Counted from the stretch's first letter, positions 47,601 through 58,660 are shown. The stretch is DNA of 64,000 bases from Pseudoalteromonas citrea (GCF_000238375.3 NZ_AHBZ03000023.1:186001-250000); one strand, 5' to 3'. Program-made: numbers and translations. The notes: a model not told the origin generated them from the letters alone.

Positions 47601-49336
47601 TTCTCAACCAAATAGTGCGCTAACTGATTCGCTTGCGAATTCAACTCGCCATAGGTTAATTGCGTATCTTCAAATACCACTGCCACACTATCTGGATTAT
47701 CCTGTGCTTGTTGTTCAAATAACTCATGAATACATAGCTCTTTTGGATAGGTCACTCCCGTATCATTAAGCTCTGTCACTAAATGATATTCTTCTGCACT
47801 GGATAGCATCGCTAAACTGTGTGGCGCTGCTGTCCCTTCACCCACTTCCGCTAAGCTCGTTAAGAGTCGGCATAAATGTGTATTCAAACGCGAGACCATT
47901 TGTTCATCAAACACACTGATATCATACGTCCAGGTCAGTCCTACCCCTTCATCGCTCATGCTCAAGTTAATATCTAAATCAAATTTCGCTGTCACTGCCC
48001 CACTGTCATATCCTTCCAATGCCAGTCCCGGTAAAGAGCTTACTTCCTCCGCTGCGCTCAAACCATAATCTGTGCTCGTCGTCAGCATGATTTGGAATAA
48101 AGGACTATGTGCTCCTCCTCGAGGGACTTTTAATCTATCTACTAACTGCTCAAAAGGCACATCTTGGTTTGACTGCGCCTCCAAATGCACTTGCCTTATA
48201 TGCTTAAAGTATTCTGCCAACGTCTCATGGGCTGTATCTGCTCGCAACACGAGCGTATTAACGAAAAACCCGATAAGCGGCGACAGTGCTTCTTGCAACC
48301 TATTTGCAACAGGCGTGCCTATGACAATATCATGGCTATTGCTATGTCTTGACAACAGTAACGATAACGCACCATGTAATAACATGAATGGAGTTAATTG
48401 ATGTTGTTTCGCTAATGCTTGCAATTGTTGGCTAACATTGGCGGATAAACTCCCCTTCACAACAGCACCAATATGCTGTTTGATCGCAGGACGTGGATAA
48501 CTCAGTGGCAAACCATGAACCCCTGGTACGTCTTCTAATTGCTGCTCCCAGTAGCTCAGCTGCCCTTCCAATTTTTCCTTTTGGAACGTCTCCCTCTGCC
48601 AATGTGCATAATCTGCATATTGAATTTCTAACTCGGCAAGCTGGCTATCTCCCCCTTCAATCAAAGACGTATACAAAGTAAAAAACTCTTTAGTTAATAT
48701 TTCCATTGACCATCCATCTGTCGCAATATGATGTAAGTTCAATAGAATAACGCCAGAGTCCTCAGTTCGATCTTGATACAAAAACACACACAAACGAACC
48801 ATTAAGTCTGATGATAAATCAAATGGCTTAACCACCTCAGCCTCAATAATAGACGTTAAGTTATGCCTATCAATATATTTCTTTTCAAGGTGAATATCAC
48901 AAGGTGGATTAATACATTGATAAGGTATGCCATCTTGCTCATGATAAGTTGTTCTTAATATTTCATGTCTATCAATAATCATAGACAAAACTCTTTTCAA
49001 AATATCGAACTGAACTGCCCCTCGAAAATGAAATAGAGCTGGTCGATTATACTCTGAGCTATCACCTTGTAGCTGATCTATTAACCAAAGCCTTTCTTGC
49101 GAAAAAGACAAACGCACCTGCAGATCTGTGGGTCTTTTAGTAATCATTAACGAGTTTTTATTGCTTGCACTATTTACTCGAAGTAAAAAATCTTTTAGCT
49201 CATTTTTATTAAGTAGAAGCTGCTTCTTTAACTCAGGAGTAATTGACTTAGGTATATTAGCTTTGAGCCTATCCTCTTCTATTTTAAAAATTACACCTGC
49301 TTGTTTCAACTCATCTAATAATTTTTTTAATTTCAA
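35660..49336 (-). CDS. Nonribosomal peptide synthetase NRPS-3: four C-A-T modules and thioesterase
   Basis: A 4558-residue terminal synthetase. Residues 1-55 form a TubC-type docking domain. Modules follow at about 70-1120, 1130-2190, 2200-3265 and 3270-4330, each with C (HHIATDGWS or HHIASDGWS), A ([11 protein letters not shown]) and T (GGHSLL; carrier serines near 1083, 2150, 3229 and 4295). A type I thioesterase at 4340-4558 has GHSYGG and releases the peptide. I see no epimerase, methyltransferase or oxidase domain. Ten-residue A-domain codes read by eye: DAQDLGVVNK (Gln-like), DAWMIGAICK (hydrophobic), DALWLAGTFK (Val-like), DAWMIGAICK again. It accepts the chain from NRPS-2. Large parts of the modules are nearly identical at DNA level. 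Confidence 0.97.
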   Translation of the reverse strand: MKLKKLLDELKQAGVIFKIEEDRLKANIPKSITPELKKQLLLNKNELKDFLLRVNSASNKNSLMITKRPTDLQVRLSFSQERLWLIDQLQGDSSEYNRPALFHFRGAVQFDILKRVLSMIIDRHEILRTTYHEQDGIPYQCINPPCDIHLEKKYIDRHNLTSIIEAEVVKPFDLSSDLMVRLCVFLYQDRTEDSGVILLNLHHIATDGWSMEILTKEFFTLYTSLIEGGDSQLAELEIQYADYAHWQRETFQKEKLEGQLSYWEQQLEDVPGVHGLPLSYPRPAIKQHIGAVVKGSLSANVSQQLQALAKQHQLTPFMLLHGALSLLLSRHSNSHDIVIGTPVANRLQEALSPLIGFFVNTLVLRADTAHETLAEYFKHIRQVHLEAQSNQDVPFEQLVDRLKVPRGGAHSPLFQIMLTTSTDYGLSAAEEVSSLPGLALEGYDSGAVTAKFDLDINLSMSDEGVGLTWTYDISVFDEQMVSRLNTHLCRLLTSLAEVGEGTAAPHSLAMLSSAEEYHLVTELNDTGVTYPKELCIHELFEQQAQDNPDSVAVVFEDTQLTYGELNSQANQLAHYLVEKHNVKPDTLVGICVERSLEMVIGILGILKAGGAYVPLDPSYPQERLSYMIEDAGLEVVLSHESVVRVLGEFRGTVISLDSSELYAHYSPAELCKSALGLISSNLAYVIYTSGSTGKPKGVMIEHRSAQALMHEMSDWFAGVTRFGWGASYVFDASLQGLVCLFSGRTLIVVPEVIKTQPERLQDYIQSHYIELLDCTPSVLQFWLDTWHDFTPPHLLVGGEAISQALWQRLAGYTAEGIEIRNVYGPTECTVNSTMAHVSGKEVHIGKPLSYMRSYVLSDDACRGLVPYGSAGELYLGGDGLARGYLNQPTLTAERFIDNPYFDEYDPHSSKRLYRTGDLVRYLPDGNLEFIGRTDDQVKIRGFRIELGEVESQLAQQTGVDSALVVAKELAGSLQLIGYIKPDEVMDESAHSTYVNALKTSLKTTLPEYMVPSVLQVITQWPLTPNGKVDKKALPEPDSSVLQGAFVAPESATEHALAAIWSELLTIDAAHISRTANFFELGGHSLLSIRLIAAIRQQLSIELPVQTVFDTASLMALAEAVDAAQGNTIHAPLVAVTRSEGSEPVSFSQQRLWFIDKLQGGSPEYNMPMALTVQGQLDIDLINRVITEIVSRHEVLRSVYIEVDGQAQQVIKEMSDVSVTVMQEDVCHLQGEAQQHAVRALVEQEFVTPFDLADDAMMRVNYIHTSSDSGVLLFNMHHIASDGWSMDVLSQEFFALYDAFSAGKASPLPALAIQYADYAHWQREHLVGGELDKQLLYWEQQLEDVPGVHGLPLSYPRPAIKQHIGAVVKGSLSANVSQQLQALAKQHQLTPFMLLHGALSLLLSRHSNSHDIVIGTPVANRLQEALSPLIGFFVNTLVLRADTAHETLAEYFKHIRQVHLEAQSNQDVPFEQLVERLKVPRSAMHSPLFQIMMTMSTDYGVVERKERKVALPGVELQTYESETVQAKFDLNVGLSMTDEGVGISWTYDVGLFDEESIVRLNTHLCRLLTSLAEVGEGTAAPHSLAMLSSAEEYHLVTELNDTGVTYPKELCIHELFEQQAQDNPDSVAVVFEDTHLTYGELNSRANQLAHYLVEKQGVSPDKLVGLCLDRSLEMVVGILGILKAGGAYVPLDPSYPQERLSYMIDDAKLEVVLSQSSAVNALGEFSGNVVLLDSPEVYTHYSSGRLNRVAQGLTSANLAYVIYTSGSTGKPKGVMVEHRGVQNTLSDNILQMELAEHSVFYQSTSIGFDAATWVLWLTLQSGGTVRLADSNDYEEELLHYNDVTHIMMTPSMLELITPEKHTGVSHVIVGGEACSSELVHKWLERKVRFYNAYGPTETSICCSMWQATPHVAISVGKVISNSQAYILSEKGELQPNGTVGELYIGGVGLARGYLNRPDLTAERFVDNPFYDSKLESSSSRLYRTGDLVRYLPDGNLEFIGRADDQVKIRGFRIELGEVESQLAQQTGVDSALVVAKELAGSLQLIGYIKPDEVMDESAHSTYVNALKTSLKTTLPEYMVPSVLQVITQWPLTPNGKVDKKALPEPDSSVLQGAFVAPESATEHVLAAIWSELLTIDAAHISRTANFFELGGHSLLSIRLIAAIRQQLSIELPVQTVFDTASLMALAEAVDAAQGNTIHAPLVAVTRSEGSEPVSFSQQRLWFIDKLQGGSPEYNMPMALTVQGQLDIDLINRVITEIVSRHEVLRSVYIEVDGQAQQVIKEMSDVSVTVMQEDVCHLQGEAQQHAVRALVEQEFVTPFDLADDAMMRVNYIHTSSDSGVLLFNMHHIASDGWSMDVLSQEFFALYDAFSAGKASPLPALAIQYADYAHWQREHLVGGELDKQLLYWEQQLADVPGVHGLPLSYPRPAIKQHIGSVVTGGLPAEVAKQLQVVAKQHKLTPFMLLHGALSLLLARHSNSSDIVVGTPVANRTQSELAPLIGFFVNTLVLRAETDHETLAEYFQHIRQVHIGAQSNQDVPFEQLVDRLKVPRGGAHSPLFQIMLTTSTDYGLSAAEEVSSLPGLALEGYDSGAVTAKFDLDINLSMSDEGVGLTWTYDISVFDEQMVSRLNTHLCRLLTSLAEVGEGTAAPHSLAMLSSAEEYHLVTELNDTGVTYPKELCIHELFEQQAQDNPDSVAVVFEDTQLTYGELNSQANQLAHYLVEKHNVKPDTLVGICVERSLEMVIGILGILKAGGAYVPLDPSYPQERLSYMIEDAQLEVVLNHEATSDVLKAYTGEVVALNMPALYSSYSSSALCTAALGLASSNLAYVIYTSGSTGKPKGVLTPHIGVARLVINQGFMELNERTVMMQCANTAFDAATLELWGPLLNGGQCVLYPYVRLSIDLLNAELDKHSVNSLWLTAGFFREWAMYGSKPRALKQLLAGGDVLDLAAVREVQRNMPELLLINGYGPTENTTFSTTYKFAGQYTSEFVPIGKALSSDELYIMSPMQQLCPFGTVGELYVGGDGLARGYLNRPELTAERFIENPFYDAKGAHSSPRLYKTGDLVRYLPDGNLEFIGRADDQVKIRGFRIELGEVESQLAQQTGVDSALVVAKELAGSLQLIGYIKPDEVMDESAHSTYVNALKTSLKTTLPEYMVPSVLQVITQWPLTPNGKVDKKALPEPDSSVLQGAFVAPESATEHALAAIWSELLTIDAAHISRTANFFELGGHSLLSIRLIAAIRQQLSIELPVQTVFDTASLMALAEAVDAAQGNTIHAPLVAVTRSEGSEPVSFSQQRLWFIDKLQGGSPEYNMPMALTVQGQLDIDLINRVITEIVSRHEVLRSVYIEVDGQAQQVIKEMSDVSVTVMQEDVCHLQGEAQQHAVRALVEQEFVTPFDLADDVMMRVNYIHTSSDSGVLLFNMHHIASDGWSMDVLSQEFFALYDAFSAGKASPLPALAIQYADYAHWQREHLVGGELDKQLLYWEQQLADVPGVHGLPLSYPRPAIKQHIGAVVKGSLSANVSQQLQALAKQHQLTPFMLLHGALSLLLSRHSNSHDIVIGTPVANRLQEALSPLIGFFVNTLVLRADTAHETLAEYFKHIRQVHLEAQSNQDVPFEQLVDRLKVPRGGAHSPLFQIMLTTSTDYGLSAAEEVSSLPGLALEGYDSGAVTAKFDLDINLSMSDEGVGLTWTYDISVFDEQMVSRLNTHLCRLLTSLAEVGEGTAAPHSLAMLSSAEEYHLVTELNDTGVTYPKELCIHELFEQQAQDNPDSVAVVFEDTQLTYGELNSRANQLAHYLVEKQGVKPDRLVGICVERSLEMVIGILGILKAGGAYVPLDPSYPQERLSYMIEDAALDVILTQGEGVQALAGYSGNLVALEAGHEYEDYSKVGLAKSQLGLTSSHLAYVIYTSGSTGQPKGVMIEHSGVMNTISHNARAFELQTSSTFYQSTSIGFDAATWVVWLSLSSGSALRLASSFDFESELSNYSDVTHIMMTPSMLELIDERKVDRVTHVIVGGEQCSHGLIERWIGRNVQFYNAYGPTEVSICSSVWKARASEVTSIGQAVDNTQFLVLSKDSELVPKGIIGELYLGGEGLARGYLNRPTLTAERFIDNPYFDAAMPHSSSRLYRTGDLVRYLPDGNLEFIGRADDQVKIRGFRIELGEIEAQLTELAGVESALVVVKELAGSQQLVGYIKPKKTIGEAEQVAFMREVKADVSAVLPDHMVPSVLLEVSNWPLTPNGKIDKKALPIPGDDVLNSEYIAPNTEVEHTLVRIWSKLLKLEADTISVTANFFELGGHSLLIIKLVSEIELNYEVHIDIAQLFKAMSIQAQLKLIAKCKQNKERELIRTIHNHAEADSHVILIPGIASTERDFEDVMNYLLDQKLNVSVVHHLGLRNNEEPFSSIEVAVKAYAEELQLQQCKELILVGHSYGGVLALELANHLHSLDISVKTVMLDTYFEQHKFSRVKLLDIQKSDFPEHLKNLYLYQASLFRNYIPIVYEGALTMIFAGDSSMNSNTYHEYLEHTFKASTWKSYSIGGDHFSMLRGSGGRFISKCISSMT
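37960..48880 (-). repeat. Long near-identical direct repeats between modules of NRPS-3
   Basis: Blocks of 1 kb or more recur with a period of about 3.2 kb. For example, a segment encoding the end of A, T and the start of C appears at about 38880-40130, 42110-43330 and 45305-46530 with only scattered changes. A 273-bp stretch is the same at 39345, 42576 and 45780. Between the blocks the A-domain cores (about 36900-37800, 40140-41000, 43320-44230, 46530-47450) are clearly different. Confidence 0.9.
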
Positions 49337-49516
49337 AGAACCGCCTCATTTTACTAACTTAATTATTTATAACAGCTAAGCACTCAATCATTGTGCATTA
49401 ACAAATAAAAACTCTCTCGTTTACTGCTTATAGCAAACTAATAATATTTTAAAGACTGATTTTAAACTAAATCTAGTTGTCATTTCTTCTATAACTGCCG
49501 GAAGATAAAATTTGAA

Positions 49517-50482
49517 TTAATCAGTAATATTTTGAAACATATCACCCATTGCAACGCCGATTTTTCGCTTACCTTCAAATTCGTCTCGAGCGTGCGCTAT
49601 CAACATATTATCTAACATTAATATATCTCCTTGCTGCCAATCGAACCTTATCGCATGTTTGTCATAACAAGCGTTTACCTCTTCTAACACTTCATCGGGA
49701 ATTTTAGTGCCATCACCGAATAATACATTACGAGGTAATTTATTCTCACCATACATCTCTACCAACATCTCTCTTACTGATGGGTCTAAATACGAAGGGT
49801 GGTGCAACTGAACTTGATTAAAAAAAGATAACTCGTTAGTTTTTGGGTGATTCACTATTGCCGGTGCTAAATTGCTGGTTTGCAAAACATCATTAGCAAA
49901 CCACTCAAATTGTGTACCACTGTTGTTGCAAATTTTTTCTACTTCAGCTTTACAGTCCGTCTTATAAAAGTCACTCCAGTGAACATCTAATCGCTTTCTA
50001 AACGTTCTGATATATTTTAAACCCTTTTCTTTAAACATCCCTTTCACCATAGGTGATAAGTCTTCATATACTTTCCGACAATCAACAATTGGAGTATGCC
50101 CACCAACCTTTGAAGGGTGTTCGCAAAAAAACCATTGCTTTTGTGGCCATATATTCAAATGAGATGATTCATTGTGAAACAATATTTTCATATTGTCAGG
50201 GTATGGCGTTGACTTATATATTTTTTTACTTCCGTCTGCTTTTGGTAAATCCCCATAATCTCCTTTTAAATTTTCAAACAGTCCTTGAACAAACCCTTCA
50301 AAAGCCGGTACATCCGGTATATCAAAACCTCGAAATAATATGCCTGCATGCTCATCTAGTAAAGTGAGAACTTCTTGTTTATTTTCCTTTGCCCAACTAG
50401 TGACATCTTGCTTTGAATCTATCGCTTCAACTTGTATTGGTAACTTACTTTCATTGATAAAACCCAAATTAACCATATGCAT
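49517..50482 (-). CDS. TauD/SyrP-like Fe(II)/2-oxoglutarate-dependent oxygenase (first copy)
   Basis: A 321-residue clavaminate-synthase/TauD-fold enzyme. The metal ligands can be read as His103 and Glu105 in FHNESS and the distal His297 in IAHAR, with a basic residue (KRK at 305-307) to hold 2-oxoglutarate. The HxE form of the facial triad occurs in SyrP-type enzymes that beta-hydroxylate carrier-bound residues such as Asp. Ribosome binding site AAGGAG lies 7 nt before the ATG. It lies between NRPS-2 and NRPS-3 in one transcription direction, so its substrate is likely a residue on one of these lines, the Asp-like module of NRPS-2 being the best candidate. Site and stereochemistry are inferred. 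Confidence 0.88.
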   Translation of the reverse strand: MHMVNLGFINESKLPIQVEAIDSKQDVTSWAKENKQEVLTLLDEHAGILFRGFDIPDVPAFEGFVQGLFENLKGDYGDLPKADGSKKIYKSTPYPDNMKILFHNESSHLNIWPQKQWFFCEHPSKVGGHTPIVDCRKVYEDLSPMVKGMFKEKGLKYIRTFRKRLDVHWSDFYKTDCKAEVEKICNNSGTQFEWFANDVLQTSNLAPAIVNHPKTNELSFFNQVQLHHPSYLDPSVREMLVEMYGENKLPRNVLFGDGTKIPDEVLEEVNACYDKHAIRFDWQQGDILMLDNMLIAHARDEFEGKRKIGVAMGDMFQNITD

Positions 50483-50554
50483 AACAAAACTCCTTAATAA
50501 ATATTAACCATATGACCCTTTACTTGGGCCATATGATTACGATATTCCCCATTT

Positions 50555-53500
50555 CTATAATTCAAGCTCTTCCATATCTTCAACATCGAGCTCACTAGCC
50601 GTATCCAACCTAAAAGAAGAGATAAAACTAGAAATCTCTCTCAAGCTAAGCGTTCGAATAAAATCACTCATCGTCAACTCAACAGAGAATACATTACGTA
50701 CCTGTGTAAAAAGCCTAACAATTAACAGTGAATGTCCTCCTTGATCGAATAGATTTCTTTCTATGCACACTTCGTCAACAGAAGATCCCGATAACTTCGA
50801 CCAAATAGCAACCAATTCCCTTTCAACTTCTGTATGTGCGACTACCACGCTCTGCCGCCTGCTATCATCACTATAGTTTGATAAAGCTTTTTTATCTATC
50901 TTCCCGTTCGGGGTTAGCGGCCATTCTTCCACCAATACGATACTGCTAGGTACCATATAGTATGGTAGTAATGCTTTTAGTCTTTTAAATATCCTATCTG
51001 TAAACTCAAAAGCATGGACTTCAATCGTCTCACATGTGAGATACTCTTGTGAAGACTTAACATACGCAACAAGGTATTTATCACCAACATTGTTCTCTTT
51101 TACGATAATAACTGTCGAGTCCACCTCCACCTGTTGTGTAAGATGGTACTCCAAATCCCCTAACTCAATTCTATAGCCTAGAACTTTAACTTGATCATCG
51201 CTACGCCCGATAAATTCTAAATTTCCATCCGTTGCAAAACGCACTAAATCACCCGTTTTATATAAACGTGTATCTGTGATGCCATTGGCTGTTTTAGAAA
51301 AGGGGCTTTCTATAAAGCGTTCTGTGCTCAACGCAGCATTATTTAAATAACCTTTCGCTAAACCATTACCACCAATGTATAGTTCACCAATTACTCCCTT
51401 AGGCAACAATCGCAGTCTATCATCCAAAACATAAGCCTGCGCATTCGGCATTACTCTACCAATAGGCAACTCATCTGGCAACCTTTCGATATGAGCTGTT
51501 ACATCATAAATAATACATCCCACCGTAGATTCTGAAGGCCCATAATGGTTATAAATCTGACTATTTGGAAATTGTACTTGTAACCTTTTTGCCAGCGAAC
51601 TTTCGAATCGTTCTCCACCAATCACAAATACATGGCCGTTAAGACAAATTTCATCACCCAGCAATACTAGCATACCCTCTACATGTTTGGGTGTCATTCT
51701 TAATAATTGATTCCCTTTTTGACGAATTTCCTTACTTAAGTCTGGCAAAACATTATTTTGCGTTAATAACTTTACTATATTGCCGCTCAAAAGCGGTAAA
51801 TATAAGCTCGGGACACCTATATCAAACGCATGAGACGTCACCAGTAAAGAACCCGACATCTTCATTCGATCATAATAATGAGTTAGTCCATAGTTTAAGT
51901 AATCCATCAAGCTCGCATGACAGATCTCAACTCCTTTTGGTTTCCCTGTAGAGCCCGATGTGTAAATGATATATGCGACATTATCTAGAGATACTTTCAG
52001 ATTAAGAGGGTTATCACTATATTGTTCTAACCAACGATGCTCTTTCAAACACTTATCAACTATGAGCACCTTAACAACTTCTTGTGGAATAAAACTTACT
52101 AAAGAACTGTTAACTAACACTATTTTTGGTTTCGCATCTGCAATTATTTGCGCATTTCTATCTTCCGTATTTCTTGGCTCAAAAGGTATATATGCTGCAC
52201 CCACTTTCAGAACAGCTAAAAAACATACCAATAAATGAGTAGAGCGCTCATAACAAACCCCAACACAATCTCCAATACCAACACCTTCACGGACTAAATA
52301 CTGAGCTAGTTTATTGGATGCTTTATCCAACTCTTGATAACTCATGGACTCACCAGCGGATATTATAGCTGTATTATATGGTGACAGTTGAGCCTGGTAA
52401 GAAATTAACTCATGCACACATTTGTCTTGCGCATACTCGACTGTATTACTATTAACCTCATGAATAAGATATTCACTCTCACTACTTGATAATATGGTTA
52501 GATCATCCATTTTAAATTCTGTATTATCAATATGCTCAGCATATTCACAAAGCACTCGCTGAAGTTGGTCATTCAATCGTTCGATCGTTGTCTGATTAAA
52601 TAGCCCCACGTCATAAATCCACTTCAATCCTATTCCTTGTTCACTGATATTCAAGCTTATATTTAAATCAAACTTCGCATGAACTGTATCCGGCTGTAAC
52701 GAATGAAATTCAACACCTGGCAAATTAAACAACGCTTGTTGCTCAGCGCTATTTACGCCATAATTTGTATTAGTGGTTAACAGAATTTGAAACAATGGCG
52801 TATGCCCTGCTCCCCTTGGTATATTTAACTTTTCAACTAGTTGCTCGAATGGTACATCCTGATGTGACAAAGCACCTAAATGAACATTTCGCACCGCAGC
52901 AAAGAAATCATCTAACGTTTCATAATCTGTATTAACTCTTAAAACCAATGTATTTGTGAAAAAGCCAATGAGCGGATCCAACTCACTTTGCAACCTATTT
53001 GCGATAGGCGTACCTACCACAATATCGTGAGAGTTACTATTTAGCGAAAGTACGACAGCTAATGCACTATGCAGTAACATAAACGGAGTTAGTTGCTGTT
53101 GATTTGCTAATTTTAATAATGTCTTCGCAATATTGCTTGGTAACTCAGCGGTAACGATACCACCTTCATACCCTTTAACAGGCGGCCTCTTTTTATCTAA
53201 CTGTAAACCATGTAACGGTGGTACCTCCTCCAACTGCCTTTGCCAGTAATCTAGTTGTGACTCCAGCATGCCATCTTGTATAAACTTTTTTTGCCAAATA
53301 GCATAATCAGCATACTGGATCTCCAAGTTTGGTAGAGTAATGCTCTTCTTTTCTAATAACGACTGATAAATAGTAAAAAACTCTTGGATCAAGACTTCGG
53401 TTGACCAACCATCAGAAGCAATATGATGCATATTAAGCATCAATAACCCTTCGGAGACAGAATTACTGTACTCATTAGCTTTCTTCAGGCAAACATAAGC

Positions 53501-56500
53501 CCCTCGGATCATTAAGTCTTTACGCAAATCAAATGGAGAATTCAACTCCTCACCTATCAATGACTTACATATCTCTCCGCGTTCTTTTTCTGGCAAGTTT
53601 GATAAATCATGTGACCCCAAAACAAACTGAAATTCATTACGAATTTTTTGATAGTGTATATCTGAGTCTACGATATATACCGTCCGTAATACTTCATGTC
53701 GTGCAATCACTGCATTTAGAGTTTTTTCAACCAATTTAATATCTAAGTCGCCTGAAACTTTTAAAATCGTTGGCATATTGTACTCTGGAGAAGCTCCTTG
53801 CATTTGATCCACCAATAATATGCGTTGCTGCGCAAATGATAGCTCAGCTATACCATTCTCACGTTCTACTGGTATAACTTCAGGACGGCTTGTGGTGCAA
53901 TGCTTTATCTCTATTTCCTTTGCTAACTCTTGTAAAATCGGTGTGGCAAATACAGCCGTAACTTCAAGCTCCATATTAAGTAGTTCACGTATTTTCGACG
54001 ATAAACGCATTGCAAGTAGGGAATGACCACCTAATTCAAAGAAATTAGCCGCTTTACTTATTTTACCTGCATCGATCCCTAATAGCTCAGACCAAACTCT
54101 AGATAATAATAACTCAACGTCAGTTTCAGGTGCGATATATTCACCATGTAATTTACCTTCATCAGGTAACGGTAATGCACGACGGTTTACTTTTCCATTC
54201 GGCGTCAACGGCCAACCTTCAACTACTTGAATTAAGTTGGGGATCATATAATCAGGCAGTTTAATTGCCATATTTTTTTGTACTTGTAATGCGAAGTCTG
54301 TTTGTGCTAATTCATCAACTGCATGATTCAACTTAATGTACCCTATCAATTGCTGATTACCGGCTATCGTTTTCACCATTGCAACGGCAGAATCAACACC
54401 AGCTTGCGTTGCCAGTTGTAATTCCACTTCACCCAACTCAACTCTGAAGCCCCGGATTTTTACTTGATCGTCTTCTCGGCCTAAAAATTCTATATTGCCA
54501 TCTTCAACATATCTCACTAAGTCACCAGTTCGATATAGATACTCTGACCCGCCATCACAATAGAATGGGTTTTTTATAAAATGCTTCGCGGTTAATTCTT
54601 CTCTATTTAAATAGCCTCTGGCTAAACCGTCACCACCTATATATAATTCCCCTACTGACCCCTTAGGTATAAGGTTCTGTCGTGAATCCAAAATAAGCAA
54701 TTGGTTATTAATATTAGCTTTACCTATCGGCACAGGCTTTTCACAATCATCATCATTAGAAGTAACATAAGTCGCGGCGGTAATCGTTGTCTCCGTAGGT
54801 CCGTAAGTATTAATGAGCTGCGTATCACTTCCCAAACAGTGGTAATGATTACTCACTGTTGACGCAGTCAAAGTTTCCCCACCCACAATGACGGTCTTTA
54901 GCGATGAAGCTTTGCATACTTGCCTATCACAAACTAACTGAGCCCAAAAAGCAGTTGGTAAACTCACTATTGAGACCGAATAACGTTCACAAAAACGAAT
55001 AAAACTCTGTAGGCTATTTCGGCATTCTGAATCACTTAGTACTAGACTGGCTCCTAAGGTAAGTGAACCAAAGAATTCCTCAACAAATATATCGAAGCAA
55101 ATATTTGAGAACTGCAGAATTACATCATCAGAACTCATTGCATATGCTTCTTGCATATGCAATTGATAGTTTAATAAAGATAAATGCTCGATCATCACTC
55201 CCTTTGGTTTACCCGTTGACCCGGACGTGTAAATGACATAAGCCAAATTCTTTGACGTTAAGCCCTGTTGTGATCTTTCCAACCCCACCTTACTATAAGA
55301 CGCATATACATCCCCAGCTTCTAATCCAATTAGGGATCCCGTATGCCCCGCTAAAGCTTCTGCCCCCAAACCTTGCGTCAGCACTACATCCAGCGCCGCA
55401 TCTTCCATAATATATGCGAGTCGCTCTTTTGGATAACTCGGATCCATTGGCACATATGCCCCCCCAGCCTTTAAAATCCCTAATATCCCTATCACCATCT
55501 CTAAAGACCGCTCGGTACATAACCCCACCAATGTGTCTGGCTTTATTTGATGCTGCTCTACTAAGTAATGTGCTAACTGGTTCGAGCGCTCATTCAAAGC
55601 TTTATAAGTCAATTGCTCCCCCTGAAATACTACTGCCACATTGTCCGGGTTCTCGATGGCTTGCTGCTCAAACAACTCATGAATACACAACTCCTTGGGG
55701 TATGCCACCCTTGTGTCATTAAGCTCTGTGAGTAAATGATGTTGATCCGTTTCAGAGAGCATCATTAAAGTATCTAGAGACTCGCTCTCTTCTGCAACCT
55801 CACTTAAGGCTGTCAACAAATGGCATAAATGTGCATTTAATCGGGTGATTTTATCCTCGCTAAATAAACACTTATCATATATCCAGTTAATCTTTATTCC
55901 AGATGTACCGATACTAAAATGCACCTCCAGTTCAAATTTAGCCAATATTGATTCAGATTGATAAGGCGCTAATTGTACACCTGATAAATCAAGCGTATCT
56001 ATATCCCCACTATCAACCCCATTATTTGTATCTGCTGTAAGCATAATCTGGAACAATGGACTATGAACGTTACTCCTTGGCACCTTTAAACGTTCAACCA
56101 GTTGCTCAAATGGTACATCTTGATTCGATTGAGCACCTAAGTGTACTTGTCTAACATGGGCAAAATAATCAGCCAAATTCTCATGTGCTGTATCCACTCT
56201 CAAAACGAGCGTATTAACAAAAAAGCCAATGAGGGAAGACAGCTTTTTTTCTAATCGGTTCGCTATTGGCGTACCTATTACTATATCATTGCTATCACTA
56301 TACTGTGATAGTAACAACGACAAAGCCCCATGCAACAGCATAAATGGTGTCAATTGATATTCACTCGCTTTATCTTGCAGTGCCTTACTAATAGTCTTCG
56401 GTAAACTTCCTATTAGTTTAGCTCCTTGGCGCCCATTAGTTTCACTTCGAGACGATTCTAATTGTAACCCATGTACATGAGGAATATCATACAGTTGCTT

Positions 56501-57337
56501 TTCCCAATAGCTAATTTGAGACTCCAAGGCTTCCCCTTTCAGCCAGCCCCGCTGCCAAGTCGCGTAATCTGAATACTGTATATCTAGCGCTGGCAAGGGG
56601 TTCGCAATCCCCTCACTAAACGACCGATATAAAGTAACAAACTCCCTTAATAGAATATCTTTAGACCAACCATCAAATGCGATGTGATGCACATTAAATA
56701 GTAGTACGCCTTCATTACTATTATTAACCGAAGTATCTTCATGGGCTAATTGAATATAACTTACCCGTAACATCAAATCAGACTCTAAATTAAAGGGCTG
56801 TTTCGCATTATTTATCACTAACGCTTGTAGAGCCTTACTTTTATCATTGCCATTTAAAGAAGATAAATCATGCTGAGTAATTGCAAAGTTTACAAACGGC
56901 ATAATATGCTGAATCGTGGAACCTCTTTCTTCAACGTAAATAGTTCGGAGTATTTCATGTCGCTCAATAATTATATTTAATACTTTTTCAACCAAAGCAA
57001 TATTTAAATGGCCAATCACTGAAAAGGCAGCGGAAATATTATAATCAACCGTTCCTTGATGTAACTTATCAATAAACCATAAGCGCTGTTGAGCAAAGGA
57101 CATAGCAGCTTTATCTAAACTTAACTTCTCTATTTTAGGTAACTTTTTTTGATGCTCAGTCTCGTTACTCTCGCAACTTAGAAAATCAACTATCTCTTGT
57201 TTCTGATCTTTAATCAAGGCTGAAACTTCGGTCGTGATCGCACCTTTTTTGGCCTTACTTTTGAGTTTACCGTCAACTAGATAGAACTGGATTCCTAAAC
57301 GTTCAAGCTTTTCTATAGTGCTTCTTACATTACTCAT
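50555..57337 (-). CDS. Nonribosomal peptide synthetase NRPS-2: two C-A-T modules
   Basis: A 2260-residue synthetase. Residues 1-53 form a TubC-type docking domain (VRSTIEKLERLGIQFYLVDG). Module 1 has C (HHIAFDGWS), A and T (carrier serine near 1104). Module 2 has C (HHIASDGWS), A and T (near 2202). It ends in a short acidic tail (SELDVEDMEELEL) without thioesterase, so the chain passes to NRPS-3. Codes by eye: module 1 DIESIGTITK (Glu at the third position suggests a basic residue such as Orn, Lys or Arg); module 2 DIPRVGHVGK, close to the Asp code DLTKVGHIGK, with Arg in place of the carboxylate-binding Lys. Its sequence is less repetitive than NRPS-3, with the usual A motifs intact. Confidence 0.96.
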   Translation of the reverse strand: MSNVRSTIEKLERLGIQFYLVDGKLKSKAKKGAITTEVSALIKDQKQEIVDFLSCESNETEHQKKLPKIEKLSLDKAAMSFAQQRLWFIDKLHQGTVDYNISAAFSVIGHLNIALVEKVLNIIIERHEILRTIYVEERGSTIQHIMPFVNFAITQHDLSSLNGNDKSKALQALVINNAKQPFNLESDLMLRVSYIQLAHEDTSVNNSNEGVLLFNVHHIAFDGWSKDILLREFVTLYRSFSEGIANPLPALDIQYSDYATWQRGWLKGEALESQISYWEKQLYDIPHVHGLQLESSRSETNGRQGAKLIGSLPKTISKALQDKASEYQLTPFMLLHGALSLLLSQYSDSNDIVIGTPIANRLEKKLSSLIGFFVNTLVLRVDTAHENLADYFAHVRQVHLGAQSNQDVPFEQLVERLKVPRSNVHSPLFQIMLTADTNNGVDSGDIDTLDLSGVQLAPYQSESILAKFELEVHFSIGTSGIKINWIYDKCLFSEDKITRLNAHLCHLLTALSEVAEESESLDTLMMLSETDQHHLLTELNDTRVAYPKELCIHELFEQQAIENPDNVAVVFQGEQLTYKALNERSNQLAHYLVEQHQIKPDTLVGLCTERSLEMVIGILGILKAGGAYVPMDPSYPKERLAYIMEDAALDVVLTQGLGAEALAGHTGSLIGLEAGDVYASYSKVGLERSQQGLTSKNLAYVIYTSGSTGKPKGVMIEHLSLLNYQLHMQEAYAMSSDDVILQFSNICFDIFVEEFFGSLTLGASLVLSDSECRNSLQSFIRFCERYSVSIVSLPTAFWAQLVCDRQVCKASSLKTVIVGGETLTASTVSNHYHCLGSDTQLINTYGPTETTITAATYVTSNDDDCEKPVPIGKANINNQLLILDSRQNLIPKGSVGELYIGGDGLARGYLNREELTAKHFIKNPFYCDGGSEYLYRTGDLVRYVEDGNIEFLGREDDQVKIRGFRVELGEVELQLATQAGVDSAVAMVKTIAGNQQLIGYIKLNHAVDELAQTDFALQVQKNMAIKLPDYMIPNLIQVVEGWPLTPNGKVNRRALPLPDEGKLHGEYIAPETDVELLLSRVWSELLGIDAGKISKAANFFELGGHSLLAMRLSSKIRELLNMELEVTAVFATPILQELAKEIEIKHCTTSRPEVIPVERENGIAELSFAQQRILLVDQMQGASPEYNMPTILKVSGDLDIKLVEKTLNAVIARHEVLRTVYIVDSDIHYQKIRNEFQFVLGSHDLSNLPEKERGEICKSLIGEELNSPFDLRKDLMIRGAYVCLKKANEYSNSVSEGLLMLNMHHIASDGWSTEVLIQEFFTIYQSLLEKKSITLPNLEIQYADYAIWQKKFIQDGMLESQLDYWQRQLEEVPPLHGLQLDKKRPPVKGYEGGIVTAELPSNIAKTLLKLANQQQLTPFMLLHSALAVVLSLNSNSHDIVVGTPIANRLQSELDPLIGFFTNTLVLRVNTDYETLDDFFAAVRNVHLGALSHQDVPFEQLVEKLNIPRGAGHTPLFQILLTTNTNYGVNSAEQQALFNLPGVEFHSLQPDTVHAKFDLNISLNISEQGIGLKWIYDVGLFNQTTIERLNDQLQRVLCEYAEHIDNTEFKMDDLTILSSSESEYLIHEVNSNTVEYAQDKCVHELISYQAQLSPYNTAIISAGESMSYQELDKASNKLAQYLVREGVGIGDCVGVCYERSTHLLVCFLAVLKVGAAYIPFEPRNTEDRNAQIIADAKPKIVLVNSSLVSFIPQEVVKVLIVDKCLKEHRWLEQYSDNPLNLKVSLDNVAYIIYTSGSTGKPKGVEICHASLMDYLNYGLTHYYDRMKMSGSLLVTSHAFDIGVPSLYLPLLSGNIVKLLTQNNVLPDLSKEIRQKGNQLLRMTPKHVEGMLVLLGDEICLNGHVFVIGGERFESSLAKRLQVQFPNSQIYNHYGPSESTVGCIIYDVTAHIERLPDELPIGRVMPNAQAYVLDDRLRLLPKGVIGELYIGGNGLAKGYLNNAALSTERFIESPFSKTANGITDTRLYKTGDLVRFATDGNLEFIGRSDDQVKVLGYRIELGDLEYHLTQQVEVDSTVIIVKENNVGDKYLVAYVKSSQEYLTCETIEVHAFEFTDRIFKRLKALLPYYMVPSSIVLVEEWPLTPNGKIDKKALSNYSDDSRRQSVVVAHTEVERELVAIWSKLSGSSVDEVCIERNLFDQGGHSLLIVRLFTQVRNVFSVELTMSDFIRTLSLREISSFISSFRLDTASELDVEDMEELEL

Positions 57338-57442
57338 TATTTTCTCTGCTTACACTCTTTATCTTCTAACAATCAAATGGGAGGTGCATCTCACTCGTGA
57401 GATCGAATACTGGTAGCATATAATGCCTTTAGTAAAAATTCA

Positions 57443-58474
57443 TTACCCCGCAGTACCCACTTCTAGATTACGCCAATCACAGGGCTCTGATAATGCAGTT
57501 AAAACAAGTCGTTCGCCCTCAAATGATTGACGCCCATGCGCTACAGATAAATTATCGACCATTAGAACATCACCCTTATGCCAATCAAATGTAACCTGTT
57601 CGTCTAAATATATCTGCTGTATCAAAGCGACTACGTCAGGATCAACATGTGTGCCATCGCCATAAAAGGTGTGATACGGATATTCATTTTCTGAGAATGA
57701 CTGCATAATCATCGTCTGCATTTGGGACTCTAATGTGTATACATTAAATGGTAGGAAATGGTTACACCAACAAGGCTCTTTTGTATTTGGGTGAATGGCA
57801 ACAACAGGGCGAATTTGTTTAGTATTGAGCTTAATGTGGCTTTTCTCATCACCCCACTGGAAATCAATCTCATGTTCACCACAATATTCTTCAACTTCTT
57901 TTTTATTCTCTGTTTGAAACGCCCATTGCCATTCAACGTAGACGTACTCCATAAAGTTACGCTGATATAAGTAACCCTCAGCCATAAAGCGCTCTTTAAT
58001 TTCAGCTGGGATTTTAGCGAAAATTTTCCGCGTATCAGCTAATGGTGTACACCCCCCCTTCTGCGCAACCGTATGGCTGTTGAAATATATATTTCGTGGA
58101 AAAACTAAATTAAAAGATTGTTCATTGTGAAGAAATATCTCACCTTCTTTCGGGTGCGCAGTAGAAGTGAAAACATTACCTTCAACCCGATCTCGCTTCA
58201 ATTGCCTCTCCAAATAATTGTCCATTGGAGAACTACTGCTCAATGTCACAAAGTCTTCAAATTTGCTGGCTGTATCGATATTAAAACCCCTGAATAAAAT
58301 TGCACCATATTGGTCTCTCAGCTCTTTTAATAAATCCTCATTAATCAAAAACCAGTCATTCAAACTCACACTTTCATCAATTGCGTGTATGACTAAAGGT
58401 AATTTTTTTGCTGATAGAAAGCCAACTTTTACTTTATCATCTTCTAAAAGACCAAAATCCTCTTGTGTATCCAT
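57443..58474 (-). CDS. TauD/SyrP-like Fe(II)/2-oxoglutarate-dependent oxygenase (second copy)
   Basis: A 343-residue paralogue of the oxygenase at 49517-50482, but clearly diverged. Metal ligands: His116 and Glu118 in FLHNEQS and His313 in VAHGR. The same HxE variant suggests action on an amino acid bound to a carrier protein, or on a free amino acid. The start ATG follows AGGAAAAT-like sequence. It lies between the PLP enzyme and NRPS-2. Two such enzymes in one locus suggest that two positions, or one residue twice, are hydroxylated; one could also act on a precursor. No direct evidence for the substrate. Confidence 0.87.
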   Translation of the reverse strand: MDTQEDFGLLEDDKVKVGFLSAKKLPLVIHAIDESVSLNDWFLINEDLLKELRDQYGAILFRGFNIDTASKFEDFVTLSSSSPMDNYLERQLKRDRVEGNVFTSTAHPKEGEIFLHNEQSFNLVFPRNIYFNSHTVAQKGGCTPLADTRKIFAKIPAEIKERFMAEGYLYQRNFMEYVYVEWQWAFQTENKKEVEEYCGEHEIDFQWGDEKSHIKLNTKQIRPVVAIHPNTKEPCWCNHFLPFNVYTLESQMQTMIMQSFSENEYPYHTFYGDGTHVDPDVVALIQQIYLDEQVTFDWHKGDVLMVDNLSVAHGRQSFEGERLVLTALSEPCDWRNLEVGTAG

Positions 58475-58660
58475 GATATTTTCCTATTTACCGTAAATCA
58501 ATTTCCTTGGCAAGAAACCAAACCTTTTCTTTTAACGACTATAAAAACTTACTTAATAATCGAATTAGATAGCCAAGTTACTTCGTCATTGTGAGCAACA
58601 ACAAGGTAAAGCCTAGTACAATAATCTCTTGATTTAATAACACTGGGCTGTACCGTTGAG

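Noticed and set aside
35660..49336. Epimerization or methyltransferase domains in NRPS-3
   Set aside because: Between the T and C domains there is only linker length, and no SAM-binding or extra HHxxxD-type domain appears. Dual C/E activity cannot be decided by eye.
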